From assembly GCA_028822475.1 (NCBI GenBank), contig JAPKDT010000002.1:1-28862 (forward strand): a stretch of DNA of 28,862 bases. The letters are read 5' to 3'. The notes under the pieces are model-generated. The model did no database searches, was not told where the DNA came from, and saw only the letters and a program-made list of their open reading frames with translations. This document shows positions 1-9,018 of the stretch, piece by piece (position 1 is the stretch's first letter; the number at the start of each line of letters is the position of its first letter). Position numbers and translations under genes: made by a program. Source of the stretch: SAR324 cluster bacterium. Its GTDB lineage: Bacteria > SAR324 > NAC60-12.

Positions 1-2283
1 ACCGAACCCATCGTGATTGTCTGGACGATTCATCCTGTATTCAGGAACTTTAAGTCCTTGTTTTTGATAGCGTTCCTGCAGAGTATTTACGGCGTCTTCC
101 AAACGTCCGTTTTCACGCAAATGTTTTTCAATTTGTTGATCAACGGCCGCATTCATGAAAAAGGCCAGTACAATCGGCGCAGGGCCGTTAATGGTCATCG
201 ATACGGAGGTGTTAGGTAATAGAAGATCGAAACCAGAATAAAGCCTTTTTGCGTCGTCCACCGTGCAGATCGAAACTCCGGCATTGCCTATTTTTCCATA
301 AATATCAGGTCGTACATGTGGATTCGCGCCATAAAGCGTAACTGAGTCAAATGCTGTACTGAGACGCGTTGCAGGCTGTCCTTGCGCCAGCAGATGAAAA
401 CGTTGATTTGTACGTTCTGCAATTCCTTCACCGGCAAACATGCGTGTCGGATCTTCACCTTCACGTTTAAAGGGAAACACTCCGGCAGTGAATGGAAAAC
501 TTCCTGGAAAATTTTCCAAACCCAGCCAGCTCGTAATTTCACCCCATTCATTAAATTTGGGCGTGGCTATTTTTGGAATTTTAAGTCCGGAAAGGCTGAT
601 ACTGTGATTTGAGATTTTCAGTTCTTTACCTCGTACATCAAAGCGAAAATAATCATTTAGATAAGCTTTTCGATTTACGTCAAACTCACTCAGTTGTTTA
701 AGAAGTGATGCCGGAAGTTTCGCTATTTTATCGTTATAAAGTTCTGCAATAGGTCGCAAATCATCAGGAACATCACCTATTTCAAATTTAGTAACTCCAG
801 TATTGTTCTGTAGTTGCGATGTTTCTGATTGTTTTTCGGTGAGATCTGTCGATTTTGCGGTACTAGTCATTTGCTGAATCGTACCGTGCAGTTGTGCGCA
901 TTCCGCTGCCAAGATTGAATTATCGCACACTTCCTTTTTGTAGTTACGTACACTGGTGGCGATTTGCCGCAGATATTCTTTGCGGTCAGATGGAATTAAC
1001 TCCGTCATTTCGGAAACAGCAAATTCCGCTTTGTGACTGCGTGTCCAGTTAAGAGAATTTTTACTAATCAGTGTCTCAATCAACTGATGATAAAACCAAT
1101 TGGTTCCACTGTCGTTGAAACGGTTTGCCACAACACCAAAAACAGGAATTGTTTGTGCCTCTGATTCGAACTCAAGATGACTGCGTTGATACTGTTTGCG
1201 TACCGCAAGCAGGGCATCTTCTGCTCCTGGTTTGTCAAATTTGTTAATCACAATGCAATCAGCAAAATCAATCATATCAATTTTTTCCAGTTGCGTTGCT
1301 GCTCCGAACTCCGGCGTCATCACGTAAACACTCAAATCGACCAGATCAGAAATCTCTGAATCGCTTTGACCGATGCCTGCAGTTTCTACGAAAATAAGGT
1401 CAAATCCAGAACTTTTTAACAAACGTATCGTACTGTCCAACGCAGCTGAAGTTGCTAAATGCGAGCGGCGGGTAGCCAGTGAACGCATAAAAACCCGTGA
1501 ATCGTGAATCGCGTTCATCCGCATTCTGTCCCCTAACAGAGCACCTCCTGTTTTGCGTTTTGAGGGATCAACTGAAACGATTGCAATTCGCTTTTCTGGA
1601 AACTCTACGAGACAACTTCTTACCAGTTCATCGGTTAGACAAGACTTACCTGCGCCTCCGGTACCAGTCAGGCCGATTACAGGAACCTCAGATGAGGAAA
1701 GTTGATCAAAGATTTTTTTCGCAACTTGCGGGTTTTTCGTATTTTGCTCCAACCATGTCAGACTGCGTGCTATATGCTGGATATTTCCCGCAGCCAATTC
1801 CTCTGCCTTTGGTTCAAAACTGTCAGGTAAAACCTGAAAATCAGCACGTTTTAGCATATCCGCGATCATACCTGCTAGTCCGAGTTCACGTCCGTCTTCA
1901 GGAGAGTAAACCCGTTCAAGACCGTATTCCATCAATTCTTGCATTTCTGAGGGAATTATTACCCCGCCTCCGCCTGCAAAAACTTTAATATGTCCGGCCC
2001 CTTTTTCCCTGAGCAAATCTACCATGTAACGGAAATATTCCATGTGCCCGCCTTGATAGGAACTGACAGCAATTCCTTGAGCGTCTTCCTGAATGGCTAC
2101 ATTGACAATTTCCTCAACGGCCCGGTCATGGCCGAGGTGAATCACTTCAGCACCCTGTGACTGCATGATACGGCGCATGATGTTGATTGCGGCATCGTGT
2201 CCGTCAAACAAACTTGTTGCTGTAACGAAGCGTAAGTGATTCCGGAGTGTGATTGTCTGTTTTGTAGGTTGTGGAGAGTTCAT
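1..2283 (-). CDS. icmF: Fused isobutyryl-CoA mutase IcmF (partial, C-terminus beyond left edge)
   Basis: The enzyme interconverts isobutyryl-CoA and n-butyryl-CoA with adenosylcobalamin; the fused G-domain protects and loads the cofactor. 761 residues are visible from the ATG at 2283, out of about 1,090 usual for IcmF. Order: B12-binding domain (about 15-150) with base-off motif DGHDAA at 27-32; MeaB-like GTPase domain with Walker A GTGGAGKS (207-214), ETAGIGQSD (300-308) and NKFD (347-350); a poorly conserved linker (about 455-505); then the start of the mutase barrel from about 560. The barrel segment FPFTAGVFPF (596-605) has the Phe-rich form typical of IcmF rather than the Tyr form of methylmalonyl-CoA mutase, which supports the substrate call. 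The frame is continuous to base 1. No Shine-Dalgarno sequence precedes the ATG. It lies on the same strand as two other acyl/hydroxy-acid catabolic genes. Confidence 0.93.
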   Translation of the reverse strand, partial: MNSPQPTKQTITLRNHLRFVTATSLFDGHDAAINIMRRIMQSQGAEVIHLGHDRAVEEIVNVAIQEDAQGIAVSSYQGGHMEYFRYMVDLLREKGAGHIKVFAGGGGVIIPSEMQELMEYGLERVYSPEDGRELGLAGMIADMLKRADFQVLPDSFEPKAEELAAGNIQHIARSLTWLEQNTKNPQVAKKIFDQLSSSEVPVIGLTGTGGAGKSCLTDELVRSCLVEFPEKRIAIVSVDPSKRKTGGALLGDRMRMNAIHDSRVFMRSLATRRSHLATSAALDSTIRLLKSSGFDLIFVETAGIGQSDSEISDLVDLSVYVMTPEFGAATQLEKIDMIDFADCIVINKFDKPGAEDALLAVRKQYQRSHLEFESEAQTIPVFGVVANRFNDSGTNWFYHQLIETLISKNSLNWTRSHKAEFAVSEMTELIPSDRKEYLRQIATSVRNYKKEVCDNSILAAECAQLHGTIQQMTSTAKSTDLTEKQSETSQLQNNTGVTKFEIGDVPDDLRPIAELYNDKIAKLPASLLKQLSEFDVNRKAYLNDYFRFDVRGKELKISNHSISLSGLKIPKIATPKFNEWGEITSWLGLENFPGSFPFTAGVFPFKREGEDPTRMFAGEGIAERTNQRFHLLAQGQPATRLSTAFDSVTLYGANPHVRPDIYGKIGNAGVSICTVDDAKRLYSGFDLLLPNTSVSMTINGPAPIVLAFFMNAAVDQQIEKHLRENGRLEDAVNTLQERYQKQGLKVPEYRMNRPDNHDGFG

Positions 2284-2501
2284 GTGCTAACTATTATCTG
2301 CGGTTAAATAAATAATCAACTCAATGTTTCCTGCACTGTTTTAAATACGGACGACAGCAAGGAGGTGTTTTGATAGCAACCAGTCTAATTTACGAAGCTA
2401 TAGTTTGAAAGCTAATAGTCTGTTATTCCAGTTCAGGACAACTTTCTTTAGTAAATAAAATAACAATGATGTTCAGTCTGAAAAATTTAAAAATAGACAA
2501 A

Positions 2502-2813
2502 TCATTCAGGATTTGAATTTACTTCTCTTCCTGTTGCCAATTGATAAATTTTCAGCAGATCATCTTCAGTCACATCAATGAAAGTATCCATTTGACTGAG
2601 GGCATATACAAAACTCGCATGATCTACAGGAGCATAAGCTTTATGTGCAGAGTCGAGTCCGGAAGCTTTAGGTATTAAAAAAGAAGGATAGCGGCGCCAG
2701 CGGAAGAGAGCGTTAAACAAGAGTGCGACCAACAGGATAGTGACCGTATTGATGGCAATTGGAGTCAGGATATACTCATATCCCAAAGCATGAATGTTTG
2801 ATCCTCCGATCAC
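2502..2813 (-). pseudogene. Remnant of an HPP-family membrane protein (C-terminal part only)
   Basis: The 103-residue reading frame from a GTG at 2813 resembles the end of HPP-family integral membrane proteins: a G-G-x-x-x-H-A-L-G-Y turn, one long hydrophobic helix (about residues 15-40), the RRYP motif that follows the last helix, and an acidic tail of the FIDVTEDDL type. The normal N-terminal membrane helices are absent. The frame stays open upstream only to a stop at 2856-2858, and those extra codons look unlike HPP. I read it as a truncated, probably dead gene. A shortened but expressed membrane peptide cannot be excluded. Function of HPP proteins is poorly known, with nitrite transport described for some. 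Confidence 0.55.
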
Positions 2814-2874
2814 AGCGGCATAGGTGGAAAACCTAAGATGTTTGTTGAAAGGAAATTAATGTGACGAAGTCAAA

Positions 2875-3966
2875 TTACACTAAATTATGCATAGCTTCCC
2901 GTGTAAGACCAAGCACTTCTCCTACAGCTAATATTTGCTCCCAACTTGCATCATCCAGTGGAATCCCTTTTGCCAGGCGCTCATTTAAAGAAATACGTTC
3001 CGGATCACCTGCGATTAAAACCGGTTCTTCCTGATTGACCGGAGGAGAAGCTTTGGCATGTGCGGCGATTGCTTCTACTTCGTGCTGCATCCAGGGCACA
3101 TCTACCAATTTTCCAGGATCTATTATAATGCTGAACATGTTGTTGATGATACTGTTTTGGCGTTCATGCTCAGGCTGAATCGTTCCCCCTCCGCTGAGTA
3201 AACCGCCGAGCAATTCACAAAACATGGCCAGACCGTAACCTTTGTAATCTCCAAGCGGAGTCAGTGCGCCGAGTGGTGGATTCTCCTCACGATCCGGAAA
3301 AATGTAACCTGCCATCACTGCTGGATCCGTGCTGGGTTCTCCCTGATGGTCTAAAACAAGACCTTCTTTAAGGACTTCACCTTTGTTAAAAGCTACCCGC
3401 GCTTTTCCAAGGGCAATGCGGCTGGTCGCCATGTCAAGCAACAGTGGCGGCTGTTTTTCGGTTCCGGGCATAGCAAGGCAAATCGGATTAGTCGAAAAAC
3501 GTGCGTCTGAGCCTCTGAAAGGCGCAACAAGCGGTGGATGATCGGTTACATTCACAAAGTGCAGGGAAACCATCCCAGCTGCAATACTCTGTTCTCCGTA
3601 GGTACCGATGCGTCCGAGATGATGTGTGTTACGCAGCGTCATCAAAACCAATCCTGATTCACGGCACTTTTCAATAGCTTTTTCCATTGCTATTTTACCA
3701 ACCGCCTGACCGTAACCTCGTTTACCATCAAACATCATAATGGAACCGTCGCTTTTGAAAAGTTCAGGAACTTGATTTGGCTTGAGCAAATCAGCCTGCA
3801 GCATACGTAAATATATAGGCAGCATGCCGACTCCGTGGCTGTCATGACCAGCCAAATTTGAGCGTACCAGATGTTCAGCGACTACTTGCGCTTCATCGTC
3901 ACTGCTTCCTCCACTTTTGAGGATAGCGTTAACCAGTCGTTTGAGTGACTCAGCTTGTATTATCAT
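2875..3966 (-). CDS. Malate/L-lactate dehydrogenase family (Ldh_2) NAD(P)-dependent oxidoreductase
   Basis: This 363-residue protein belongs to the Ldh_2 family, which oxidises 2-hydroxy acids (malate, lactate, ureidoglycolate, sulfolactate) with NAD(P) using a non-Rossmann fold. Visible signatures are the N-terminal HDSHG motif (residues 41-45), followed by GMLPIYLR, the central TNPICLAMPG stretch, and D-M-A-T-S with the G-D-Y-K-G-Y-G-L segment later on. The length is normal for the family. The overall pattern is closest to the YbiC/HcxB type (broad 2-hydroxycarboxylate dehydrogenase), but substrate cannot be read from sequence. It starts 67 bases after the glutaryl-CoA dehydrogenase stop on the same strand, so co-transcription is plausible. 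The ATG at 3966 has an A-rich leader and no Shine-Dalgarno sequence. Confidence 0.88.
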   Translation of the reverse strand: MIIQAESLKRLVNAILKSGGSSDDEAQVVAEHLVRSNLAGHDSHGVGMLPIYLRMLQADLLKPNQVPELFKSDGSIMMFDGKRGYGQAVGKIAMEKAIEKCRESGLVLMTLRNTHHLGRIGTYGEQSIAAGMVSLHFVNVTDHPPLVAPFRGSDARFSTNPICLAMPGTEKQPPLLLDMATSRIALGKARVAFNKGEVLKEGLVLDHQGEPSTDPAVMAGYIFPDREENPPLGALTPLGDYKGYGLAMFCELLGGLLSGGGTIQPEHERQNSIINNMFSIIIDPGKLVDVPWMQHEVEAIAAHAKASPPVNQEEPVLIAGDPERISLNERLAKGIPLDDASWEQILAVGEVLGLTREAMHNLV

Positions 3967-4033
3967 TTTTTTACAAAGTTTAGTTACGCATCAAAATAGC
4001 CAATAAAACTAACATCAGACAAATAAATATAAT

Positions 4034-5224
4034 TTAACAAAAAGCCTGAATCCCGGTTTGAGCACGTCCAAGAATTAATGCATGAATATCATGGGTACCT
4101 TCATAAGTATTAACGGTTTCCAGATTCATCATGTGTCGGATGACGTGAAATTCATCTGAGATTCCGTTACCACCGTGCATGTCACGTGAAGCGCGTGCGA
4201 TGTCTAAAGCCTTTCCGCAGTTGTTGCGTTTCATCAGTGAGATCAACTCCGGAGCACATTTTCCTTCATCCATCAAACGTCCCATTTGCAAAACTCCCTG
4301 CAGCCCAAGTGTTATTTCGGTTTGCATGTCTGCCAGTTTTTTTTGTATCAACTGGTTTGCTGCCAGAGGCCTACCAAATTGAATTCTGTCCAGAGTATAT
4401 TGACGGGCCTGCATCCAGCAGTACTCTGCAGCACCAATTGTTCCCCAGGCGATTCCGAAACGCGCACGGTTCAAACATCCGAAAGGCCCTTTGAGTCCGG
4501 AAACGTTTGGCAATTCATTTTCGGTCGGAACAAAGACGTTGTCCATGACGATTTCACCGGTAATGGAAGCACGCAGTGACATTTTACCCACGATTTTTGG
4601 CGCACTAAGTCCTTGCATACCTTTTTCTAAAATATATCCACGAATGAGACCTTCATCATTTTTAGCCCAAACCACAAAAACATCTGCAATTGGAGAGTTT
4701 GAGATCCACATTTTGTTTCCTGTAAGTTGAAATCCGTCTTCAACTTTTCTCGCACGGGATTCCATACTTCCCGGATCAGAACCGTGATTTGGTTCAGTCA
4801 ATCCAAAACAACCTATCCATTCTGCACTGGCGAGTTTAGGTAGGTATTTTTTACGCTGATCTTCACTACCATAAGCGTAAATTGGATACATAACCAAACT
4901 GGACTGTACGCTCATAGCAGAGCGGTAACCTGAATCCACTCTTTCAACTTCACGTGCAATTAATCCGTAAGACACATAATTGGCTCCAACTCCTCCATAT
5001 TTTTCAGGAATGGTTGAACCTAAAAATCCGAATTCACCAAATTCATTCATGATTTCACGGTCAAAAAACTCATTACGATTTGCATCCAAAACCCTTGGCA
5101 TTAATTTATCCTGACTGAAATCACGCGCTGTGTCTCTGATCAAACGTTCTTCTTCAGACAGTTGGGTGTTAAGCAACATTGGGTCATCCCACTCAAAGAC
5201 TGGGTGATGATTGGATTTTGTCAT
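4034..5224 (-). CDS. gcdH: Glutaryl-CoA dehydrogenase (acyl-CoA dehydrogenase family)
   Basis: A 396-residue FAD flavoenzyme that oxidises and decarboxylates glutaryl-CoA to crotonyl-CoA in lysine, tryptophan and glutarate breakdown, passing electrons to ETF. GCDH-specific marks are visible: SGYRSAMSVQSSL with the substrate-carboxylate Arg at 101, GCFGLTEPNHGSDP in the middle domain, and near the C-terminus YEGTHDIHALILGRA with the catalytic base Glu375. The length and the start (MTKSNHHPVFEWDDP) match the family, and no upstream in-frame start is needed. The leader is very AT-rich without a Shine-Dalgarno sequence. It is the first gene of the minus-strand block and diverges from the ABC transporter across a 189-base gap. 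Its product crotonyl-CoA could connect to butyryl-CoA, the product side of IcmF nearby; that link is inference. Confidence 0.93.
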   Translation of the reverse strand: MTKSNHHPVFEWDDPMLLNTQLSEEERLIRDTARDFSQDKLMPRVLDANRNEFFDREIMNEFGEFGFLGSTIPEKYGGVGANYVSYGLIAREVERVDSGYRSAMSVQSSLVMYPIYAYGSEDQRKKYLPKLASAEWIGCFGLTEPNHGSDPGSMESRARKVEDGFQLTGNKMWISNSPIADVFVVWAKNDEGLIRGYILEKGMQGLSAPKIVGKMSLRASITGEIVMDNVFVPTENELPNVSGLKGPFGCLNRARFGIAWGTIGAAEYCWMQARQYTLDRIQFGRPLAANQLIQKKLADMQTEITLGLQGVLQMGRLMDEGKCAPELISLMKRNNCGKALDIARASRDMHGGNGISDEFHVIRHMMNLETVNTYEGTHDIHALILGRAQTGIQAFC

Positions 5225-5413
5225 ATGAAATTATAAAATAAAATTGAAATAAAAATAAATTATTATAGTGATTAAATTCGATAACTTGCAATTTCAATCT
5301 GAATTGTTCAGCTAGTTGTGCTAGAATATAAAAAAATAAATAGTAAATAATTAGCAACTTACATCTTAGCTTTATACGCTAAGAATGATTCCCACTAAAC
5401 TCATTACCAATTA

Positions 5414-7279
5414 ATGCAACAACGTCGAAAAAGTACTTCCGGAGCACATGGGACTGCACGTGATTTAGATTTAAAGGAACGTCTGGGGGCGCTCAGCAAT
5501 CTTCCTGAATTTTTTAGGTTGATCTGGAGTTGTGACCATTTGTTGGCAGTCTTGAATATTCTTCTGCGTGTAATTAGAGCTTCTTTACCAGTCATGATGC
5601 TGTATGTAGGAAAACTCATAATTGATGAAATAGTCCGTATTTCTGTATCAGCAAGTTCACCTGCAGTTGAAAATCAAGAGATGTCGATTTTGATGACATT
5701 GGTTCTGGTTGAACTTGGACTGGCAGTATTATCTGATTTGTTGGGACGTGGAATAGCTTTAGTAGACAGTTTGCTTGGTGATCTGGTATCACATGAAATT
5801 TCTTTGCGCTTGATGAAACAATCAGCAAGGCTTGACTTGGAATGCTTTGAAGATGCTGAATTTTATGATAAACTTGAACGTGCACGTCGTCAGGCGTCAA
5901 GCCGCATTTTATTGATGTCACAGGCATTGACACAGTTACAGGATGCGATTACGGTATTTTTTTTAGCAGCAGCTCTAATCACATTTAATGCATGGCTTTT
6001 GCTGCTGCTTGCTATTACTCTGATTCCTTCCTTTTTAGGAGAAACGCATTTCAATAGTCAAAGCTATTCTTTGATGTACGGCTGGACGCAGGAACGCCGT
6101 GAACTTGATTATTTGAGATTTGCGGGAGCAAGTGAGGAAACGGCAAAGGAAGTTAAGATATTTGGCCTGTCTGATTTTTTTGGTAGCCGCTACAAGAAGT
6201 TAGCAGGGGAATATTATCATGCTAACAAAAATCTGTCTATACGTCGTGCAGCCTGGGGAGGTTTGCTTTCAATTCTAGGTAGTTTAGGTTTTTACACTGC
6301 TTATGTTGTCATCATTTTTCGTACAGTGAATGGTGAATTGTCGCTTGGTGATCTGATCTTTCTTTCGGGTTCCTTTTTGCGTCTGCGCTCATTAATTGAA
6401 TCGATTTTAATCCGTTTTTCCAATATTGCCGACAGCGCGCTAAATCTGAAGGATCTTTTTGCTTTTCTAGAAATGGAGCCTAACATCAGTTCAAAAAAAA
6501 ATGCCCTCCCATTTCCAGAAAATATTCGAGAAGGCTTTATTTTTGAGCAAGTAAGTTTCCGTTATCCACAGACTGAACAATGGGTGTTACGTAATATTTC
6601 TTTTACTCTACATCCCGGTGAAAAACTAGCTCTAGTTGGTGAAAATGGAGCAGGTAAAACTACTCTGGTTAAGCTGTTGACGCGGCTCTACGATCCTGAT
6701 GAGGGAAGGATTTTACTGGAAGGACATGATTTGCGTGACTACGATCTGGATGGATTACGGGACGCGGCTGGTGTTATTTTTCAGGATTATGTGAAATATC
6801 ACCTGACGGCCTCAGAAAATATCGCTGTAGGGCGTATTGATGAGCGAAACAATGAGGCTAGAATCGTGGAGGCGGCTCAACGTAGTTTGGCTGATACAGT
6901 TATAGACAAGCTTCCTGACGGCTATCAGCAAATGATAGGACGGTGGTTTAAACAAGGTACAAATTTGTCTGGAGGAGAATGGCAAAAAATCGCAATTGCA
7001 AGGGCCTACATGCGTGACGCGCAGTTGCTGATCTTGGATGAACCAACAGCTGCTTTAGACGCCCGTGCTGAACATGAGGTTTTCAGACGTTTTGTTGAAC
7101 TGACTAATGACAAGTGCGCGGTACTGATTTCTCACCGTTTCTCGACTGTGCGCATGGCCGACAGAATCATTGTATTGCATGAAGGGAAGTTATTGGAACA
7201 TGGAACACATGAAGAGTTATTAGCTGCCAAAGGGCAATACTCAGAGTTGTTTCAACTGCAGGCCGCAGGTTATCGTTGA
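5414..7279 (+). CDS. ABC transporter, fused membrane and ATPase domains
   Basis: A 621-residue half-transporter of the exporter type, expected to work as a homodimer in the inner membrane. An N-terminal cytoplasmic stretch is followed by a membrane domain with about six hydrophobic segments (roughly residues 45-340). The C-terminal ATPase has Walker A GENGAGKT (409-416), Q-loop Gln457, signature LSGGEWQ (518-524), Walker B LLILDEP (538-544) and switch His574. All catalytic residues are present. The leader holds a 7-base inverted repeat, TCTTAGC/GCTAAGA (5364-5370 and 5378-5384), that could form a small hairpin or operator. There is no Shine-Dalgarno sequence. The gene stands alone, ending 35 bases from the convergent transglycosylase gene, and neighbours give no clue to the exported substrate (lipid, peptide or drug are all possible). 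Confidence 0.9.
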   Translation: MQQRRKSTSGAHGTARDLDLKERLGALSNLPEFFRLIWSCDHLLAVLNILLRVIRASLPVMMLYVGKLIIDEIVRISVSASSPAVENQEMSILMTLVLVELGLAVLSDLLGRGIALVDSLLGDLVSHEISLRLMKQSARLDLECFEDAEFYDKLERARRQASSRILLMSQALTQLQDAITVFFLAAALITFNAWLLLLLAITLIPSFLGETHFNSQSYSLMYGWTQERRELDYLRFAGASEETAKEVKIFGLSDFFGSRYKKLAGEYYHANKNLSIRRAAWGGLLSILGSLGFYTAYVVIIFRTVNGELSLGDLIFLSGSFLRLRSLIESILIRFSNIADSALNLKDLFAFLEMEPNISSKKNALPFPENIREGFIFEQVSFRYPQTEQWVLRNISFTLHPGEKLALVGENGAGKTTLVKLLTRLYDPDEGRILLEGHDLRDYDLDGLRDAAGVIFQDYVKYHLTASENIAVGRIDERNNEARIVEAAQRSLADTVIDKLPDGYQQMIGRWFKQGTNLSGGEWQKIAIARAYMRDAQLLILDEPTAALDARAEHEVFRRFVELTNDKCAVLISHRFSTVRMADRIIVLHEGKLLEHGTHEELLAAKGQYSELFQLQAAGYR

Positions 7280-7314
7280 TCAATCAACGGAGCTAATTTT
7301 TTCTTCACACTTCA

Positions 7315-8772
7315 TTAAAATAATGGACTATTTTGTGTACAATTCATAATGTGCCGGACATGCCTTGAAGCTTCACGGATCTTGTAAAAAGGACGTTGCA
7401 GCGCACGCGAAAGTCTGCGTGTGGTAAACAAAATCCTTAATTTTTTTGCAGAAAGTGTTTTAAAATCCAGCATGGGGAATTCGTGACTAAGATTTATCAG
7501 AAAACGTCGCATTCCGGTTTGTCCATGGTTATATGCTGCTGCCGCCAGAATAACTCTTGCTTCTGCAGAAAGATCTAAATTTTTATTATTCTTACGCCAC
7601 TTATAGCGATAATAGTGACTGAAGAGCAATGTGGAGGCAAGAATATTTGTTTCAATGTTGTAGGCGCTCGATGATGAACTGGCATATTGCTCTGCAAGCA
7701 TTGTTGAAAAAACTTTATGCATTTCTATATAGCGAGCGGGGAGGATTCTGCCACGTCTTATTTTTTTGCTGAGAAACCACAGTAAACCGATATTATCTCC
7801 AAATGAATGACCGTCTTTGACCAGCTCTTTTCCCACTTCACGCATAAAAGAAGATGTGAGCTTAGTAAATTCTATATTTTCCGGAATCTGAGAAATAATT
7901 GGTAAATCAAGATTGAAACCGAGGTTTTGCAACCAAATTTGTATTTGAGGATCACTATAAACTTGATTCAAATGAACCGCTGTTCTTTGTATTAATACTT
8001 CCTGTGCAGAAAAACCGCGTAAACGTCTTACTTCACGTAATGCAATGGTGGTGAGTTGACCGATGCCTTTAGCACCGGTAGAACTGTTTGCTAGGTAATC
8101 AAATTTTGATTCTTGAAAAAACAAACAAAAAAGCGCAGGGTAAGGTACCTCAAAAAAATGAGCTGCAGCCTGAATTGAGATTAAGACCCTCAGTAGACGC
8201 TCCTCAGAAAAACCGTAGGCTTTATTTGAGGAAAATCGTTTAAAAGTCTCACGATACCAGCGACTATCGATGAAATGGTCTGCCAAACCTTCTAAATCTT
8301 TTTGAGACATGAGACGACCTGTACCGCGATTGAAACGTAACCTGCTGATAGATTCAAACTGAATAAAGGTCATGAAAATCCTGTGCATACTTGCATTGAT
8401 TTCTGGATCATTTTTATTTTCAAAGTAAGATTTATGCTTATTCGTGATATTTTGCTGTATTTGGACAGAACTCATATTTTGAGGAAATTGAAGAATTTCT
8501 AATGGTCTGCCAGATCTTGCAGGAGAATCGAGAGCTATAAGTTCATCTGCTAAAGAAGGTAAGTTTTTCTGTTGCATCACCACAGGCAGATAATAGTTAG
8601 GGAAATATGGAGGAGGTGTTTTTTCTGGCAGAGTCAGTAACAGGATAAGAAATAAGATATACACTGCCGGCAGCATTACAGGATGCCTCAATGCAGCCAA
8701 AATTAACAATATGCGTTGATATCGTTCGTTCTGCCTTGTATGTACAGCTAATCTTAAAAATTTGTATTTCAC
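7315..8772 (-). CDS. Membrane-anchored lytic transglycosylase-like protein (SLT domain)
   Basis: 485 residues starting at a GTG (8772). A basic cytoplasmic N-terminus is followed by one hydrophobic anchor (about residues 30-48), so most of the protein should lie in the periplasm. The SLT/lysozyme-like domain starts near 205: FFQESKFD contains the expected catalytic Glu221 followed by Ser, and GAKGIGQL (233-240) is the conserved second motif. A third motif around AAAYNHGQTGMRRFL near residue 430 matches the AYNxG element of Slt/MltC-type enzymes. About 190 residues lie between the second and third motifs, far more than in small SLT domains, so this is an enlarged form. The expected activity is cleavage of peptidoglycan glycan strands with formation of 1,6-anhydro ends. 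It diverges from the flavoprotein gene at 9019 over a 246-base gap in which I see no clear promoter. Confidence 0.72.
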   Translation of the reverse strand: MKYKFLRLAVHTRQNERYQRILLILAALRHPVMLPAVYILFLILLLTLPEKTPPPYFPNYYLPVVMQQKNLPSLADELIALDSPARSGRPLEILQFPQNMSSVQIQQNITNKHKSYFENKNDPEINASMHRIFMTFIQFESISRLRFNRGTGRLMSQKDLEGLADHFIDSRWYRETFKRFSSNKAYGFSEERLLRVLISIQAAAHFFEVPYPALFCLFFQESKFDYLANSSTGAKGIGQLTTIALREVRRLRGFSAQEVLIQRTAVHLNQVYSDPQIQIWLQNLGFNLDLPIISQIPENIEFTKLTSSFMREVGKELVKDGHSFGDNIGLLWFLSKKIRRGRILPARYIEMHKVFSTMLAEQYASSSSSAYNIETNILASTLLFSHYYRYKWRKNNKNLDLSAEARVILAAAAYNHGQTGMRRFLINLSHEFPMLDFKTLSAKKLRILFTTRRLSRALQRPFYKIREASRHVRHIMNCTQNSPLF

Positions 8773-9018
8773 AATTTTTTCAAGATAGTTTATTTAAAGA
8801 TTGAAGAAACAATGATTCACCTTGAAAAAGTAGTGTTGTTAAGGTTAAAACTAATTGAAAGACATAGCTTAACCAGCCGACTGTTTCTTGTTCAAAAAAT
8901 AAGGATTGTCATTGCTGAACAGTAAGCTTTTCAATAAATTATTTTTGTGTATTTTAGTGATTAATCAGGTCGTAATCAAGACAAACACATAATCTAAACC
9001 CAAAACATAAAGCACTAA

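Noticed and set aside
480..560. Apparent frameshift in icmF, suggested by an 87-residue minus-strand frame at 288-551
   Set aside because: Counting the bases again shows the main frame is continuous (EITSWLGLENFPGSFPF); the other frame is a shadow.
1497..1988. 163-residue plus-strand reading frame
   Set aside because: It lies wholly opposite the B12-binding and GTPase part of icmF and has no recognisable domain or leader.
4179..4730. Several plus-strand frames of 67-102 residues
   Set aside because: All are antisense to the well-conserved glutaryl-CoA dehydrogenase gene.
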